Shown here one piece after another: positions 11,713 through 24,000 of a stretch of DNA of 64,000 bases. How positions within the stretch are numbered: position 1 is the first letter of the stretch; each line of letters starts with the position of its first letter. The position numbers were made by a program, and so were the translations under genes. Source of the stretch: Crocodylus rhombifer. Taxonomy: Eukaryota > Chordata > Crocodylia > Crocodylidae. The stretch is from contig JAVSML010024005.1 in the NCBI GenBank assembly GCA_038503035.1, forward strand, positions 97,065 through 161,064. The letters are read 5' to 3'. The notes beneath the pieces are model-generated. The model saw only the letters and a list, made by a program, of their open reading frames with translations. It was not told the origin of the DNA and did no database searches.

Positions 11713-12100
11713 TATGGCTGTGCAAAACGGGCCCTATTCAATTCGGATTTGGATTCAGCCCAAATCAGGGACAGTGATTCTATCTGTTGATTCAGATCAC
11801 TGTCCCTGATTCGATTTGGCGAAATCCAAATCTGATGATTTGATGCTGATTCAGTGAATCAACGATCCGGACACAGGCATGGTGTTAAAAGTTTTTTTCT
11901 ACATACCTTGAGGTAGCAGCGCGGCTCGTGATTGCTGAGATGCTGGGCCACATGGAGTGTTCCACAGGAGCATGGTGGGGCTCTCCAGTGTGCTTGGCAG
12001 CAAGGGTCCTCTGATTTGATTCAGATTCAGAGATTTGGCCACCGAATTGGGCAAAATCTCTGCCGAATCAAATCAGTGACTGAAGTTTTGCACAGCCCTA
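11713..12100. mobile_element. hAT-type element, TAGGGCTGTGCAAAA family
   Basis: The left end TATGGCTGTGCAAAAC pairs with the right end GTTTTGCACAGCCCTA. Flanks are gaggttaag and gaggtaag, an 8-base duplication with one indel. The interior carries a hairpin at 11767-11817 (AGGGACAGTGATT with GATCACTGTCCCT). The same hairpin occurs in the elements at 12322 and 34145, so these form one family. Confidence 0.75.
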
Positions 12101-12321
12101 GAGGTAAGTGATATACAGGATCTAAATATCTGTATTTGGGAGGGAGGCATCTATATGCCATCCAAATGATAGGACATCTGACTATGAATATCAGCCTATT
12201 TGTTTACTACTAGTGATTAGAGACTTTTCACTCTGACCTATCCAGTACTTACTTATAAGGTATATTAGTAGGCAATCATTGATCCTCTGCATCGTGGTGT
12301 ATGCATTAGAGGTCTAGTCAG

Positions 12322-13342
12322 TAGGCCTGTGGAAAGTGGCTAGTATTCACTTTGGATTTGGATTCGGCGAATTTGAGGGACAGTGATTTGATCCGGTGAT
12401 TCGAATCACTGTCCCAAATTGATTTGGCCAAATCTGATTCGGAGATTTGGCTGCTGCTGAGTCTCTGAATCACTGAGACCCATCCCCAACCTGCTCTCCC
12501 AGCTCGGCAATGGTTCCCCCACCTGCCCCAGCTCAGTGTGGAGCAGTGGGAGGTGATCCTCACTGCCCCCCCCACTGCCCCGCACTGTGTGGGGGGCTTT
12601 GTACAAGCCCCCCACTCTCACAGCCCCCCCCATGGCTGCCCTGCCTGCCCCATCTCCTGCCCTTTAAGAAAAAAACCCCCCTGGCATCACCAGTTGCTGT
12701 TGGGTGGGGGGGTGATCCCCACTGTCCCTCACTGCCCCATGCTGCATTGGGGCTCTTCCATGAGCACCCCAAGGCCACTGCAGCAGCTGGTGAGTCCCAG
12801 GGTTTTTTTCATTTTTTTCTTCTTCAAGGGCTGCGCTGGGTGGGGCAGCTGGGGGGGCTGGGGGAGCGAGGGGAGATTGAGGGGCTCATGCAGAGCTGCC
12901 CATGCAGCATAGGGCAGTGGGGGACAGTGGGGATCACCCCCCCCACCCAACCACAACCAGTGAGTGGGGGCTTTTTTTTAAAGCACCAAGAGCTGGGGCA
13001 GGCGGGACAGCCATGGGGGACTGAAGGAGCGGGCGGGGGTCAGGGGAGCAAGCAGGGGATGGGGCCTGGCAGGGATCACCCCATGGTCCCCTCCTCCGGC
13101 CCCCACTTCCCTGCCCCCTACTTAACCAGCTCCAAGTCCGGCTGCAGCTCCCTGCTGCAGCACGTGGGGGCTGCCCAAATCATTGAAGTTCTCTGAATCT
13201 TTTCCAAAGATTCAGAGAGCTCTGAATCGATTCAGACCTTTTTATTGGTCCCCTGATTCAATTCAGATTTGGAGATTTGGCCACTGAATCGGGCCAAATC
13301 CCCTCCGAATTGAATCACCACCCGAAGCTTCACATAGCCCTA
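12322..13342. mobile_element. hAT-type element with perfect 8-bp duplication and GC-rich core
   Basis: Flanked by identical ctagtcag copies (12314-12321 and 13343-13350). The ends are TAGGCCTGTGGAAAG and, reversed from the right, TAGGGCTATGTGAAGC. A hairpin at 12377-12415 pairs GGGACAGTGATT with AATCACTGTCCC exactly. The outer parts match the 388-base copy at 11713. The core (about 12480-13180) is a G- and C-run-rich block found in neither the 11713 copy nor the 34145 copy. Long frames in it, such as 12510-13196, are low-complexity and not genes. Confidence 0.85.
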
Positions 13343-13350
13343 CTAGTCAG

Positions 13351-15545
13351 GTGACTGATAAATTCACTTGTATGCAGTACTGCAACCATTACAGCAAGAA
13401 CTTTGATACGTATGCCTAGGCAAGTGTATGGGAAAGTGGAGGCTACCCAAGACCTACCATCCCTTCTTTAGACCACTGAGACAGACTCCAAAGGCCAGAC
13501 TGAGTCTAGACATTCAGTGCCTCAGTGGTTGTAGCTTCTGCCAAAGAGCAACAGATAAGAACTGCTTCTGACAGCCTAATGCCTCCGTGAGGGCATGCGT
13601 CTGTCAGGGTGCTGTCTCTTAAACTTTCTCCAACCAAGGAGTACCTACAAGATGGTGGGAGCTAAGGTTTTGAAGCACCCAATACTCGCCTTACTTTGGA
13701 GGTTGCAACATTGTGGTATTTTATAGAAACTACCCTGCCACAAGTAGACCCTCCACACTGCCCCAGCCAGATGCATTTTATAGTCATACCCAGGACCAAA
13801 TAAAGTATATAATTTAAAATAAATACTATGCATCACTGTATCTCCCAAAAAGGAAAATTAAATGAAAAACATGCCATTCAGAATGCCTTCACTTTGCACT
13901 TTGATACAGGCTAGGATCTCAAAACTATGCTTGGACTACAGGTAGAATCCAGGTATATTTTCATTAACTTCCTAAGGGGATGGGTGCATGAGATGGTTGT
14001 TTTTTAAAAAACTGCAGTAAGTGTTCATGTATGGTTAATGTCTTTACCAATATGAGTGGGAAGAACAACAGAAAGTATATACTGGAAAAAAAATGCTGTA
14101 TTGCCTCATGAAGTACAATTGATTTCCTGCTAAGCAGGAGAAAAGAAGTGCAGCTTAAGAGCTTTATGATTCTAATTACTTTTCCTTTGAGACTATTTCT
14201 CTGGGCTCTTTGAGGAAACATACAGATCTTGGCATGTCTAGTGTATGCCCGATTTGAAACAGAAATCTAAACACTCAAATAGATGCATATGGGCCAGGAT
14301 TACGGATGGGGAAGCAGCCTGAACCTTCACCCAGAACTCAAGAAAGAGCCTACTGGAAAACTTTGAAACACAAGATAATAAAAATGTGTGAAATGCCATG
14401 TGTTTAGCTTATCTAGGGGTTTGGTAAGAACTTCAGAGATAACAACCTAACTTATACCTCCCAAACAGCATTGCAAATGGTTACGGGGGGGGTGTGGAAA
14501 TGAACATATGGTTTTAGAAACTGCTTTAAAATGTGTTCTTAGATTATTTTCTTTGGGTGGGGCAGAAGGGTATCTTGGATTAACCCAAAAGAAACAAAGA
14601 TAATGCATAAATCTGATCCTTCCCATAAGCAGTCTGCATATGTGTACTGTAGGCAATGCTAACAAACTGTGGGCTCCATCCTGAGAGGCGTAGTATTCAC
14701 AAATCTCATTGATTCGGTTGGAGAGATGGGTGCTTAGCAACTCTTAGGTCTGGCCTCAGTGTTCTGAATATTTTTCTAAGTTTAATTGGAAGAAAAATGA
14801 GCCAGCTTGCAAAGCATGTTAGCTATTTACAACATTCTCTCCTCACTGCTCCATGCTGACATTTAAGAAACAACTGTAGTAAAAGAAAAAAAATAAAAAC
14901 AATAGCTGTCCAAAACTTGATTTAGAAGCTGAATTACTATCGACAGTGCTTTGTGCTTCCTTTAAAAATGCTCTTAAAAACAACTGCTGTCTCAACCAGC
15001 AATGGGCCACACTGTGAAAGTTTACTGTTGAGTCAGACCAGTTACCAGAAACACAGTCATTTCAGTCTATAGTAGTCAGAGCCAGCTGGCAGGGCTTTGT
15101 AAGACACATGCTGAAAATGTTCTTTCACATTGCTCTGCACTTATTCTCTATTTGTGCCTTTTCACAGCATCCTATTCTTAATGCAGAACAGTCTGGCAAT
15201 AACACAGACTATTACAAGTTGTAGCCTGGCACTATAGCTAATTCAGCCTCAAGGTAAGCATAATGAGTCAGATTCTCCAGTCCTTGCTTACTCCCTACTT
15301 AGGCCCAAGAAGCCCTGTAAGTTTTGTTCTAATGTACAGAAAACAGCCTTTGTATATACACATAGCAACTGTGAAAGGACCCAAAGCACTTTCATTCACT
15401 GGCAAATTCAGCAAAATTTTTAAATCTGGGAATAGAAAAAAATTTGTTTCAAGTATTTCATCCATTGCACATTTGAGTTATGGAGAATTGAATTGAAGCA
15501 ATGACAACAGGAGAAAATAGAGAGATATCCCCTAGTTGCCAACTT
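13351..15545. other. GLIS3 intron, no recognised feature
   Basis: Ordinary AT-rich intronic sequence. No exon, RNA gene or element with clear ends was found. Confidence 0.45.
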
Positions 15546-15564
15546 ATCTATCTATCTATCTATC
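15546..15564. repeat. (ATCT)n microsatellite
   Basis: About five tandem ATCT units. Confidence 0.9.
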
Positions 15565-15569
15565 CCTGA

Positions 15570-16260
15570 TAGTCAAAGTGCATCATATCCATGTCCTCAC
15601 CACTTTCCCAACCTGGAGCAGCAATGTCAGAGCAACCCTTGTGGCCTAGCACATCCTGTACGAGCTGCCCATTCCCAAGAGGACTGGTGGCCTCCAGTAG
15701 TGGCTGCTGCACAGGTCATGACCACCGGCACCTTTGTCAGCCACTTATACCTGGTGGTAGCAGCAGCAGTGGCCTGCCCCTTTTCTTTCATGCCTTCCTG
15801 AACTACCCCTGGCTACAGTTATTCGTTGCCACTCTCACCTCCCTTTTTGGCACACTGGACTTGGGACTTCTATGAGATGTACAGATGTCCTGTGCTAAAC
15901 AGTCAAGGAGAGCAGTTTGCCTAACCAATTTCTGGCTGGGCCAACCCAAGATAGTGATCCTGAAGAGCACAGGAACTGTCTCATAGAGCCTGGCCTTGCC
16001 AATGCCCTGGCCCTGTTTTGGTTTCTGATCCAGGTATACATGACCTTCTAGTTTAGATGCTTCACCTTAAAACAGAACGTGGCCCAGTTTGTGTTGTGCT
16101 GGCCCATCAACAGGACACTCTGCACAGTGGCAAATAGCTGGCTAGTCATAAACATGACCTCTGGCTAGTCATAAGCAACCTTCATGACAGCACTGAGGAG
16201 GGGTTCAATCTTTGGTGCTGATGGGAGTTTTGGTGCCGATACGGAGTTCTGCTCTTTGGC
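15570..16260 (+). other. Unidentified stretch, possibly a decayed coding copy
   Basis: Base composition is more even than the surrounding intron. Reading in shifting plus frames gives hydrophobic, protein-like runs, for example a Leu/Ala/Phe-rich segment near 15990-16050 and WPINRTLCTVANSW near 16105. Many stops and frame changes separate them, and no splice sites or start support an active gene. A processed pseudogene is possible, but I do not recognise the family, and an old repeat is equally plausible. Confidence 0.2.
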
Positions 16261-16345
16261 ACTTTTGCTGTTTGACACTTTCATTATAGAAGTGTAAAAA
16301 TTAACAGATTAAAAAGTCTGAAAAAGGCTATCCATCTGTCTATAT

Positions 16346-16780
16346 CAGGTGTTCAACCTCAGCCTGTGGGCCAAATGCAGCTTGAAGAGCCATCTCATCT
16401 GGCCTGCAATGATCCCCATGGTCTGGAAGTTTGGTTGTGGGAGAGCACTAACTTTTAACATGGTCACCTTCACCCACTGTTAGATTTCCAAACCCCAAGC
16501 CCTGCACATGCCCCCTGCTTCTGGAATGTAGCTGAGCCTGCCCCTTCTTCCCTCCAGGGACATGTTGGGGCCAGGCCATGTCCCCTTTCTCCTGTGGGGC
16601 CTAGTCAAGCTCCTTTCCCATTCGGAGCTGTGTTGGGGCTGGCCTGCCTCCCAACACCCACCAGTGTAACCAGATGCACCTGACCCAGGTGCCAGATCAG
16701 GACCACTGGCCAGATCTGGCCTGAAGACAAACCCAGCACTGATCATCTGGCCCATCAGGCAAAAATATTGGATACTACTG
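16346..16780. mobile_element. hAT-type non-autonomous element
   Basis: The left end CAGGTGTTCAACC and the reversed right end CAGTAGTATCCAAT are flanked by gtctatat (16338-16345) and gtttatat (16781-16788), a 7-of-8 duplication. The 435-base interior contains the 'ctggcc' and 'ggccaaatgcagct' words typical of this element type and has no transposase. Confidence 0.7.
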
Positions 16781-16788
16781 GTTTATAT

Positions 16789-18299
16789 CTATCCATTGCT
16801 AGGCTATTTAACATCTAATAGGTCTTTGAAAGTCTCTCTATAATAAAAAATGATACTAAAAATGCTATTTACTAGTACAGGGAAATTATCTTTGTTAGTA
16901 GCTTACACTTTGCTATTGTAGACTAACCTTGTTGTAAAAGCAATCACAGCTGTGTAGGAATCAGTGCACATGCACTGAGTTTGAATTTGTCCCAGTTGGT
17001 TTTGGACACATTCAAAGGACCAATTTGGCTTATCTAAAAAAACTTTTATTCCAGATAGAAGATATGGGTAAAATAACAAAGGAAAACCAACAGCAATGTA
17101 TTTGCTCAGGCAGGGTTTTGTTTGTTTTAGCAAATTTAGCCTTAGTGAGAAAAATGTTATGTGGACACAGATTTGCAGCTTGTACACCCCTACAACACCT
17201 TACTATGGACCAATGTTTAGGACAAGATGGCAATTAGGTCTCCAGACCTTTGCAACTTTTACTCACCCTCATGGGATTTTGACAAGTGAGCAAACTGTGT
17301 AGCAGTTTCTGTGTTAAAAAGACCTATTAAGAGGCTGGTTTAATAAAGTTCTACCAACACAATCTTCCCCTGAGGTGCACAATTGTACATTGCATCATTT
17401 GCTCTGTAATTATATTATCAGTCTTAGCTTAGTAAGGGATACTACTAAGGATACATGAGGCTGTGAGAATGCAGTTTGAATTTCAGGACCCTCTTGGAGT
17501 TTGCAGGGCTGACAGTAAAGAAGCTTTTTTTATACACTAAATTAATGTGAGAAGTACCCTCAAAGACAGTAAATCTGAAATGATACTATGCCTTTGTGCA
17601 ATCAATTAACTAGAACCAGAGCAGAAGTGCAATTTAAATTGGGACCTGCAACTAAGAACAAAGGCCACAGAGAGACATTGCATCTCTCCTGGGAGAGTTG
17701 CTGCTTTCCCAGGGGAAACCACTAACATGTAACTGTTCAGGATTTTTCTTACAGAGCAAAAATGGCTGCTCCAGGAGAAAAATAACCCAGGAACAACCAG
17801 AGTTAAATCATTCCTTGGAGAGTTTCTCCTGTGACGGCAAATGTCTGTACATGTTCCCTTCCAAGAGAAGTCACAACACACTCCTGAAGCATCCCAGGGT
17901 GCTTTGCTCTCATCTTCCCCCTTCTCCCCTCCAAGAAGAGAGTGCGTCGCTTGCTGGACTCTACTGCTCCTGGCCAGCAGGGAGCAGAACATACCCTCTT
18001 CACTATCCCACATTGTGCTGCAGGGAAACAGGTTGAATCTGAGTTGATTCTGAGTCAGCCAATCAGAGTTGCTGTGTGCACTGCCACTATCTATCTCTGG
18101 ACAGACTGAGGGAAGCTGCAGAGCACACAGAGATTTGCGCACAGGGCCCCCCTGGCTTTGAAATGTCAACACTGCAAGTTCTGTGATCTTCAAGGGCTCA
18201 GCATTTCAATGTCTGTTGAGACATCCCTAGGTAAATTTTCTATCAGGAAAATAAATCTGGGAGAATTCTTCCAGATCATTTAAATGTGTGTATGCAGCC
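16789..18299. other. GLIS3 intron, no recognised feature
   Basis: Intronic sequence. The 195-residue minus-strand frame at 17606-18193 shows no domain, start context or splice support and was not called. Confidence 0.45.
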
Positions 18300-18302
18300 T
18301 AA

Positions 18303-19204
18303 GGGCACTTGTACATGTGACAAGGATTTAGTCTTTCAGGTTGCAGTCCTTCTATGCCCCATAAATGGAAATAGTAAGTTTTTAATTGAAACCTCACCTT
18401 ATCAATTACCATCACTGTATATATGTGATTCTCCTGGGGGTTGCAGGTGCCTGCTGAAGGCAGAAGTGGTGAGAGACTTGATCCTTTTTTTTTTCTGGTG
18501 GAGCCTGCCCATCTTTTCTGCGGCTGGAGGGCCATTAATCTGTCAGGTCAGCTCCCAGCTATGGGAGATGTGGGCAGACTATGCTGGAAAAAACAAAAAA
18601 GGAGCAGGCCCTTCACTGCTCTGCCTGCTGCCTTCTCCAGCCATCAGCAAATCTAGCCGCCCTCCTGCCGCCTCCCTGCACCACCCCAGGGGCAAGCTAG
18701 GTTTGCTGGCATCTGGAGAAGACAGTGGAGATGGTTCATGGGGCACTGGAAGCCCAGGCAGACTCAGGGAAGCATTGGATCAAGAACCTCTGAGGTGGGG
18801 CACCACTTGGCCAGCTAGCAGCCTGCCCGGACGTCTAGTGCCCTGTGCACCATCCTTGCCAACTCCTTCAGCCACCAGCAAATCCAGCCATCCCCCTGCC
18901 ACCTTCCCACACTGCCCCAGGGGCAAGCAAGTCCATTCCCAGGTGGCCCCAGGCATCCTGCTAGCTGCAGGTGCCTGCTGAAGGGAAAAGCAGTGAGAGG
19001 ACCAATCCTTTTTTCCCTTGAGCCTGCCTGCCTCTGCCACAGCTGGGGCATGAGCTAATGGCTGCAATGTTCCAAATTGCAACATTGTAAACTCATTTAA
19101 AACCAACAAAACTTGGGTACACATAATGTGTGATGCTATTAATCCACGCAAAAGGATATTCTCATCACTTGTACGTAGTGACATCATCATGTATACAAGT
19201 GCCC
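18303..19204. mobile_element. PIF/Harbinger-like non-autonomous element
   Basis: The ends GGGCACTTGTACATG and (reversed right) GGGCACTTGTATACATG are inverted repeats. Flanks are TAA on both sides (18300-18302 and 19205-19207). A 3-base TAA duplication plus GGGC-type ends fit PIF/Harbinger. Two internal modules occur twice as direct copies: A (GCAGGTGCCTGCTGAAGG, at about 18446 and 18968) and B (CCAGGGGCAAGC, with upstream sequence, at about 18630-18700 and 18860-18935), in the order A-B-B-A. No transposase is present. Confidence 0.7.
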
Positions 19205-19207
19205 TAA

Positions 19208-20640
19208 ATGCTTATTTCTATGTTTTCCTCCAAATTCTTAGGACAAGCTGATAAAATGGCAAAAAAGAACAACAAATAAGACTCATCTTAAAATACCTCT
19301 GTCTCATCTACATAAAAATGAACATCTAACTCATATCCTCATATCACAGAGCACAAAGGAATTGTGTATTGTAAATGCTGACTAATAACATACCCAAAGT
19401 ATTACTCTGGGAGATACCAGGGAAAGCTGATTTAATGTTCGCATTAGTCAGTCAGAATGTAATAAAGAACCCATGATAAGATAAAAAGAGAATGCAATTC
19501 CTGTGAAATTATTTCGAATTGTAATATTCTAAACATTTGTAGTGAAGGTTGAGATTGTAGCATTGGGCCCCAGATGGCGCGATGGGTCCAGTCCAAGACA
19601 GCCCCCATTTTATTTTATTTGTTTAATACATCAGCCTCATTACCAGTTAACCAGATGTTTCTCATTTTTTGTTTATTTTAAATAACCATCGCCTGTCTCT
19701 ATTCAAATTTATTTGATACCATTAATTACCCATCCACTTTACAAGGCAAATCCCAGCTGCAAACACAGGAATTATAAAACATACTATGTCATTAATACCA
19801 TCAGGCATGGAGAGTCAACATAAGCATTAGAAATGTATATACAGTTATTTCAATTGCGTTTCCTTGCTTCTAAGTGCTGCAGCCAAAGATTTATCATTTC
19901 CGGACACAAGGCAAGCAATTTTTTTTTTGGCAAGATAATGTTATTTCCTGAATGAAATGAAATGTTTATAAATATAATAAAAGTAATAGCTGTGTACTCA
20001 AAACAGTTCTTTCACCAAACTTCTTCTGTATTTAGTTAGGGATCGATCCTGAGAGATGTGCTAGTGCTAGACACCAAAAAACCCAGGTACCCAGGCCTCC
20101 TAGATTTCAGGATGGGAATCCTAGAGTCTTTCAAGTCAATGGCAAGATCCTGTCCCCACTGAATTCAAGGGGGCTACAATATTACCCCATTCCTTTCATT
20201 AGCAGTGACGGCCACAGTTTATGTAAGTGATAACCCCATGATTTTCTGACTGACGTTGGAATATTTATTCTGTTTTGTATTTGAATTTAGATTAAGGAAA
20301 TAAAAAGAACTGCTATGAAGGCAAATACTTCTTTAACAAATCTCATGCATGGCTCTTGAATTTGGTGATGCAGACAAGCCTCCCCCCAAACCTTCCCTGA
20401 ATAAAAAAACACTAAGCCAGCTATGGTTTTTTTTCTCTTCCTGCTGATCCCAAATCCCATAATGAGGAACATATTCACTCTGCTGAATCAAGTCTCTACT
20501 TACTTACTTTGGAACAGCCATCTAGAAACAGTGCTCTGCATATCATGTGGTCCATTGGACCTGCCCTGCCTATCACTCCAGCAAAGAGATATCTACTCAT
20601 CTTTAAACCTGGATATGAAAGGAGGCATATGTAACAGAGA
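19208..20640. other. GLIS3 intron, no recognised feature
   Basis: AT-rich intronic sequence. A stretch near 20040-20200 may be an old SINE-like remnant, but I cannot define it. Confidence 0.4.
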
Positions 20641-20649
20641 GCCCTTCAA

Positions 20650-21760
20650 TCTCTGTTTCTTTAAGTAGAAAAGCAGTCCAGCCAGGGAACTCTACAGGCT
20701 AGGCAGAGGGCAGCAAGCCTAATAAGAGAATTAGCAGCCAGCCCAGGCAGTCACCTGACCAGATATAGGCAGGGCCCTGGGAGCACGTAAGCCTAAGGCT
20801 GGGACTGGCAGGGGAGTCTCTCCCTGGCTACCACAGGGGAAGGAGCTCCTGCTCAGGGGAGCCACACAGGAACGCTGGGCTGACCATTTGTTGCCTGTAG
20901 AAACGCTAAGGCTTGGGAAGCTCAAAAGGAGCCCATGCTGGTACCAGGCACACTGATAAAGGGGAGAAAGAAGGTTTACTTTCTTAAAGGGACACAGGGC
21001 TGTTTTCTCAGTTCTTGTTTATGTAATAGCCCAGGGGCTTATGATTTATGTTACTGCTTCAACTGGTGGTTTGGGATGAGGCTGGAAGGGGAGATAAGGA
21101 GGCCTCATTAGTGCCTGGGTGACACCTAACTGTCTTAAGCTCTGCCAGGGGTAGGCTCAGGGCTTGAGCCCTTATTGAGCCCAGAGTGACACCAGGGAAG
21201 GTGCAGTCATAGAGTGACCAGGGGCTGGTGCCAGAGAAGGTGCAGCCACACAGGGCCAGGGACCTGGCGGACAGGGTCCAGGGGCCAAGTAACTGGAAGG
21301 GACAAATGAAGCTAGTGCCTCAATGCCAGGTCCAATTCAGTGGGCCTAGACACAGAAGGCCTAGCAAGATTTAAAGGGGCAGAGGCCAAGGAAGCCAAAC
21401 AGAGGGACAACATACCTGTAACCCCCATGAGGTATGGGACATGGTAAAGGGGAGGATTTGGAGCCACGGCATTAGCTCATTTGGCTTTGTGTGCTCTGCT
21501 GGGCACAGTCAACTACAGAGGCCCAGCCAGGAGCCTGGGACCAGTGGGGACTACTAGGGTGCTGGGGACCCTAGTGAGGGCTCGGTTGGACTGGAGCTAC
21601 GCAAAGGTCCATGGGCAAACTTCCTATTTATTTATATTTCCACCATGGTGTGGCAGATGAGACAGGAGGGCACCCTAGGGGCAGAGTGGGTCACAGTTGC
21701 AGAGTGACCAGCGGGCATCACAGCCACCCTGGGACCCCAACGTGTTAGACCATAGCATCT
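20650..21760 (+). repeat. Dispersed repeat related to 62300-63439; possible LTR-type fragment
   Basis: Segments here match the minus strand of 62300-63439 in order. One is an AATTAGCAGCCAGCCCAGGC...CTGACCAGATATAGGCAGGG region near 20730; another is a GGTTTGGGATGAGGCT...AAGGAGGCCTCATTAG region near 21070. Both are GC-rich, about 1.1 kb and lack coding capacity. An LTR or other retroelement fragment is my guess; no paired LTRs, primer site or pol domain are visible. Confidence 0.4.
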
Positions 21761-21954
21761 TCAAGGAGCATCTATTTACGTTCTGACTACGGCTTAGAAT
21801 ATTTGAACAGACTCTTAACTAAAGGCTTGTGCTTCTTGGAAGATGAATGATTTAGGAATGTTTTAATACCCAACTGGCATCTCAGTTTTTTAAAGAAAAT
21901 AGAGTTATACGGAGAGAAAACTCCTATGATTCAGAGATCAAAGGAGATCTCTAG

Positions 21955-22773
21955 TAGGGCTATGTGAAACAGCACTGTTTCATTTCGACTTCCATTTCAC
22001 CATTTTGATGGGACAGTGTTTCATTTAGAGTTTTGTTTCGAAAGCACTGTTCTGTCTCATTTAGTTGAAACTGTTTCGCTGTTTCAACATTATTTTGACA
22101 GGTCACCAATAGGCTATAATGGGGAAACATGAAACTGCCTATAACTTTGTCATTTTTTGGCAGATTCGGATGAAAACAGCAGGGATGGTATTCCCTTCTG
22201 ATGGTATGAAGTCTGCCAAGTTTCAAGGAGATAGGTGCAGAGGTTTCCAGGAAACTGCACCTCAAGCTGCTGACAAGCAAAACTTGTGACGTGTAACTGT
22301 GTGTGTGTGTTAAGGCATGCCCTCACTGGTGCTGAGGCCTCTACATGACATGGTAGTGTGCCCCAGTGAGGTCTCCTCCTCCCCTACAGCCTCAATCCTG
22401 TCCACCACTTTGAATTATAACAGGTAAAACAACAACTTAGTGAGAAGCAGCACAGTAGCACCAGCAGCATCTCAGGCAGCCAAGCTGTGACAGAGCCTTT
22501 CTTTCCTCTCCTGTAGGAGCCTCTTCTCCAGTGTGTGTTAAAGTGCGCCCTTACAGTGTCCTTCCCCACCCCTCTTCTTACTTTCTGTTTCCCTGCAGGC
22601 AAGCCCAGCTTCAGCTTCAAAACTCAAAATGTTTTGAAACATTTTGGCTGCCCTCATTTCGTTTCAAGGCTGTTTTGAAGCCCTTCGTTTCATTGCGATT
22701 TTGCTGTTTCAAGCTCAAAATGAGTTGAAACAGTGTCAAAATTAAACAGCTGGCCAAACTTCACACAGTCCTA
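21955..22773. mobile_element. hAT-type element, TAGGGCTRTGTGAAA end family
   Basis: The left end TAGGGCTATGTGAAAC and reversed right end TAGGACTGTGTGAAGT form inverted repeats. Flanks are atctctag (21947-21954) and gtctctag (22774-22781), 7 of 8. The interior is full of 'tgtttc/gaaaca' words rather than the 'gattc' hairpin seen at 11713 and 12322, so this is a sister subfamily with the same ends. Confidence 0.8.
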
Positions 22774-22781
22774 GTCTCTAG

Positions 22782-23892
22782 CACTTCCAGGCCAAGAGTG
22801 TCTTCACCACAAACTCTTCAGGGATTGGGATTTGGACCAAAATATCACACTGTGAAAAAAGGCAATTCACGTGTGTACACTTCAGAAAACACCGCTCTCT
22901 ATACTCTATGCACCCAAGTGACTCGTGACAAAGCAGTTTTCCTGGGAGAGTTCAGCGGAGTTCCCCCTCTGTGAGAGAGTGTTTTATAATGCAGATTTCA
23001 TCAGTTCTCTGACCAGTCTCACAAAGCCCTTCCTGATCTCACTTTCTGAAGGACATAATTGTAGCTGCCATTTAACATTAAGAAGCATATGTCAAATAGG
23101 AGATGCCCCTAAAGTTCACATCATGTAAACCTTCCAGATCACTGAGCCTTCAACATGATGTTCTTTGGTGCATATTTCTATTTCCATTAGATTATCAGAA
23201 AAAAAGTACAACAATTTGTGGATATTTGTTAAAAAGTAGAAGAGGAAACACCCTGTTGTCAAACAGACTCTTAGTTGTGGAACATTAGAAGTTTTAAGAC
23301 AGTTGCTTTACTGAATAACATTTGAATAGCTTTTATAACAAAGTATATTTTTTTAAATTAAAAGATAAATCTGATAGTTTCTAAGTAAACAAAACAAACA
23401 AACAAACAAAAACACCCCCCAAAAACCCAGACTGTATGATATGTTAGTGTTAAGTATGGCTGACTGGATAATTCATAGTAGATATCTACTGCAAATAATG
23501 TCATTTTATTCCACTGAATAATTATCAAAGATAATTTTCCCAATTATGCAACTACTTCTTACTTGCATAAACCATATACAGGTAATAAATATAGTTCAGA
23601 CTCAATTTTAAGGTATAAGAAGGTTCTTACTGCAAAAGTGTCCAAATAACAGCAGATGCATCAGTAAAATATTGTATGAAATTAGATATATGAGCTTTCT
23701 CAAACCTCCCAAGGAGTTTTACTCTTTGTAAGCTCAAGATATTTTTAAGATCAAGACATAGGCTTCTATTGATAATACTTTTTCTCCCCTCTTTGCTTTT
23801 CCTCCTCCATCATTTCAGTCATCTGTTTTGACTTTGTCTTCGGCTAATACCGTGATGATTCAATTGCTTCCAAGCTGATGGATTCTCACCTC
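22782..23892. other. GLIS3 intron with an (AAAC)n run
   Basis: AT-rich intronic sequence. An (AAAC)n run lies at about 23387-23411. Nothing else is supported. Confidence 0.5.
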
Positions 23893-24000
23893 TTCATTTA
23901 TTTATTTGATTTATATGCTGCCCTTCCCAACAAAGGCTCAGGGTAGCTTACAATAAGAAGAGAGAATAATTTAAAAACAGGAGCATGACAAGAGGACTGA
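23893..24000 (-). mobile_element. Old retroposon 3' tail with (AAAT)n end
   Basis: Read on the minus strand it gives TTGTAAGCTACCCTGAGCC, then GGGAAGGGCAGCATATAAAT, then a short AAAT-type tail ending near 23896. This TAAGCYRCCCTGAGCC / GGGCRGYATATAAAT signature is common at the 3' end of old reptile SINE/LINE copies. The upstream extent (toward 24240) is unclear. Confidence 0.45.

Noticed and set aside
12510..13196. 228-residue plus-strand frame
   Set aside because: It lies wholly within the hAT element 12322-13342 in low-complexity G/C-run sequence, with overlapping open frames on the other strand.
17606..18193. 195-residue minus-strand frame in the GLIS3 intron
   Set aside because: No recognisable domain, no splice-site logic and an open frame on the opposite strand as well.
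18286..18981. 231-residue plus-strand frame
   Set aside because: It lies almost wholly inside the Harbinger-like element and reads through its repeated modules. No protein features.
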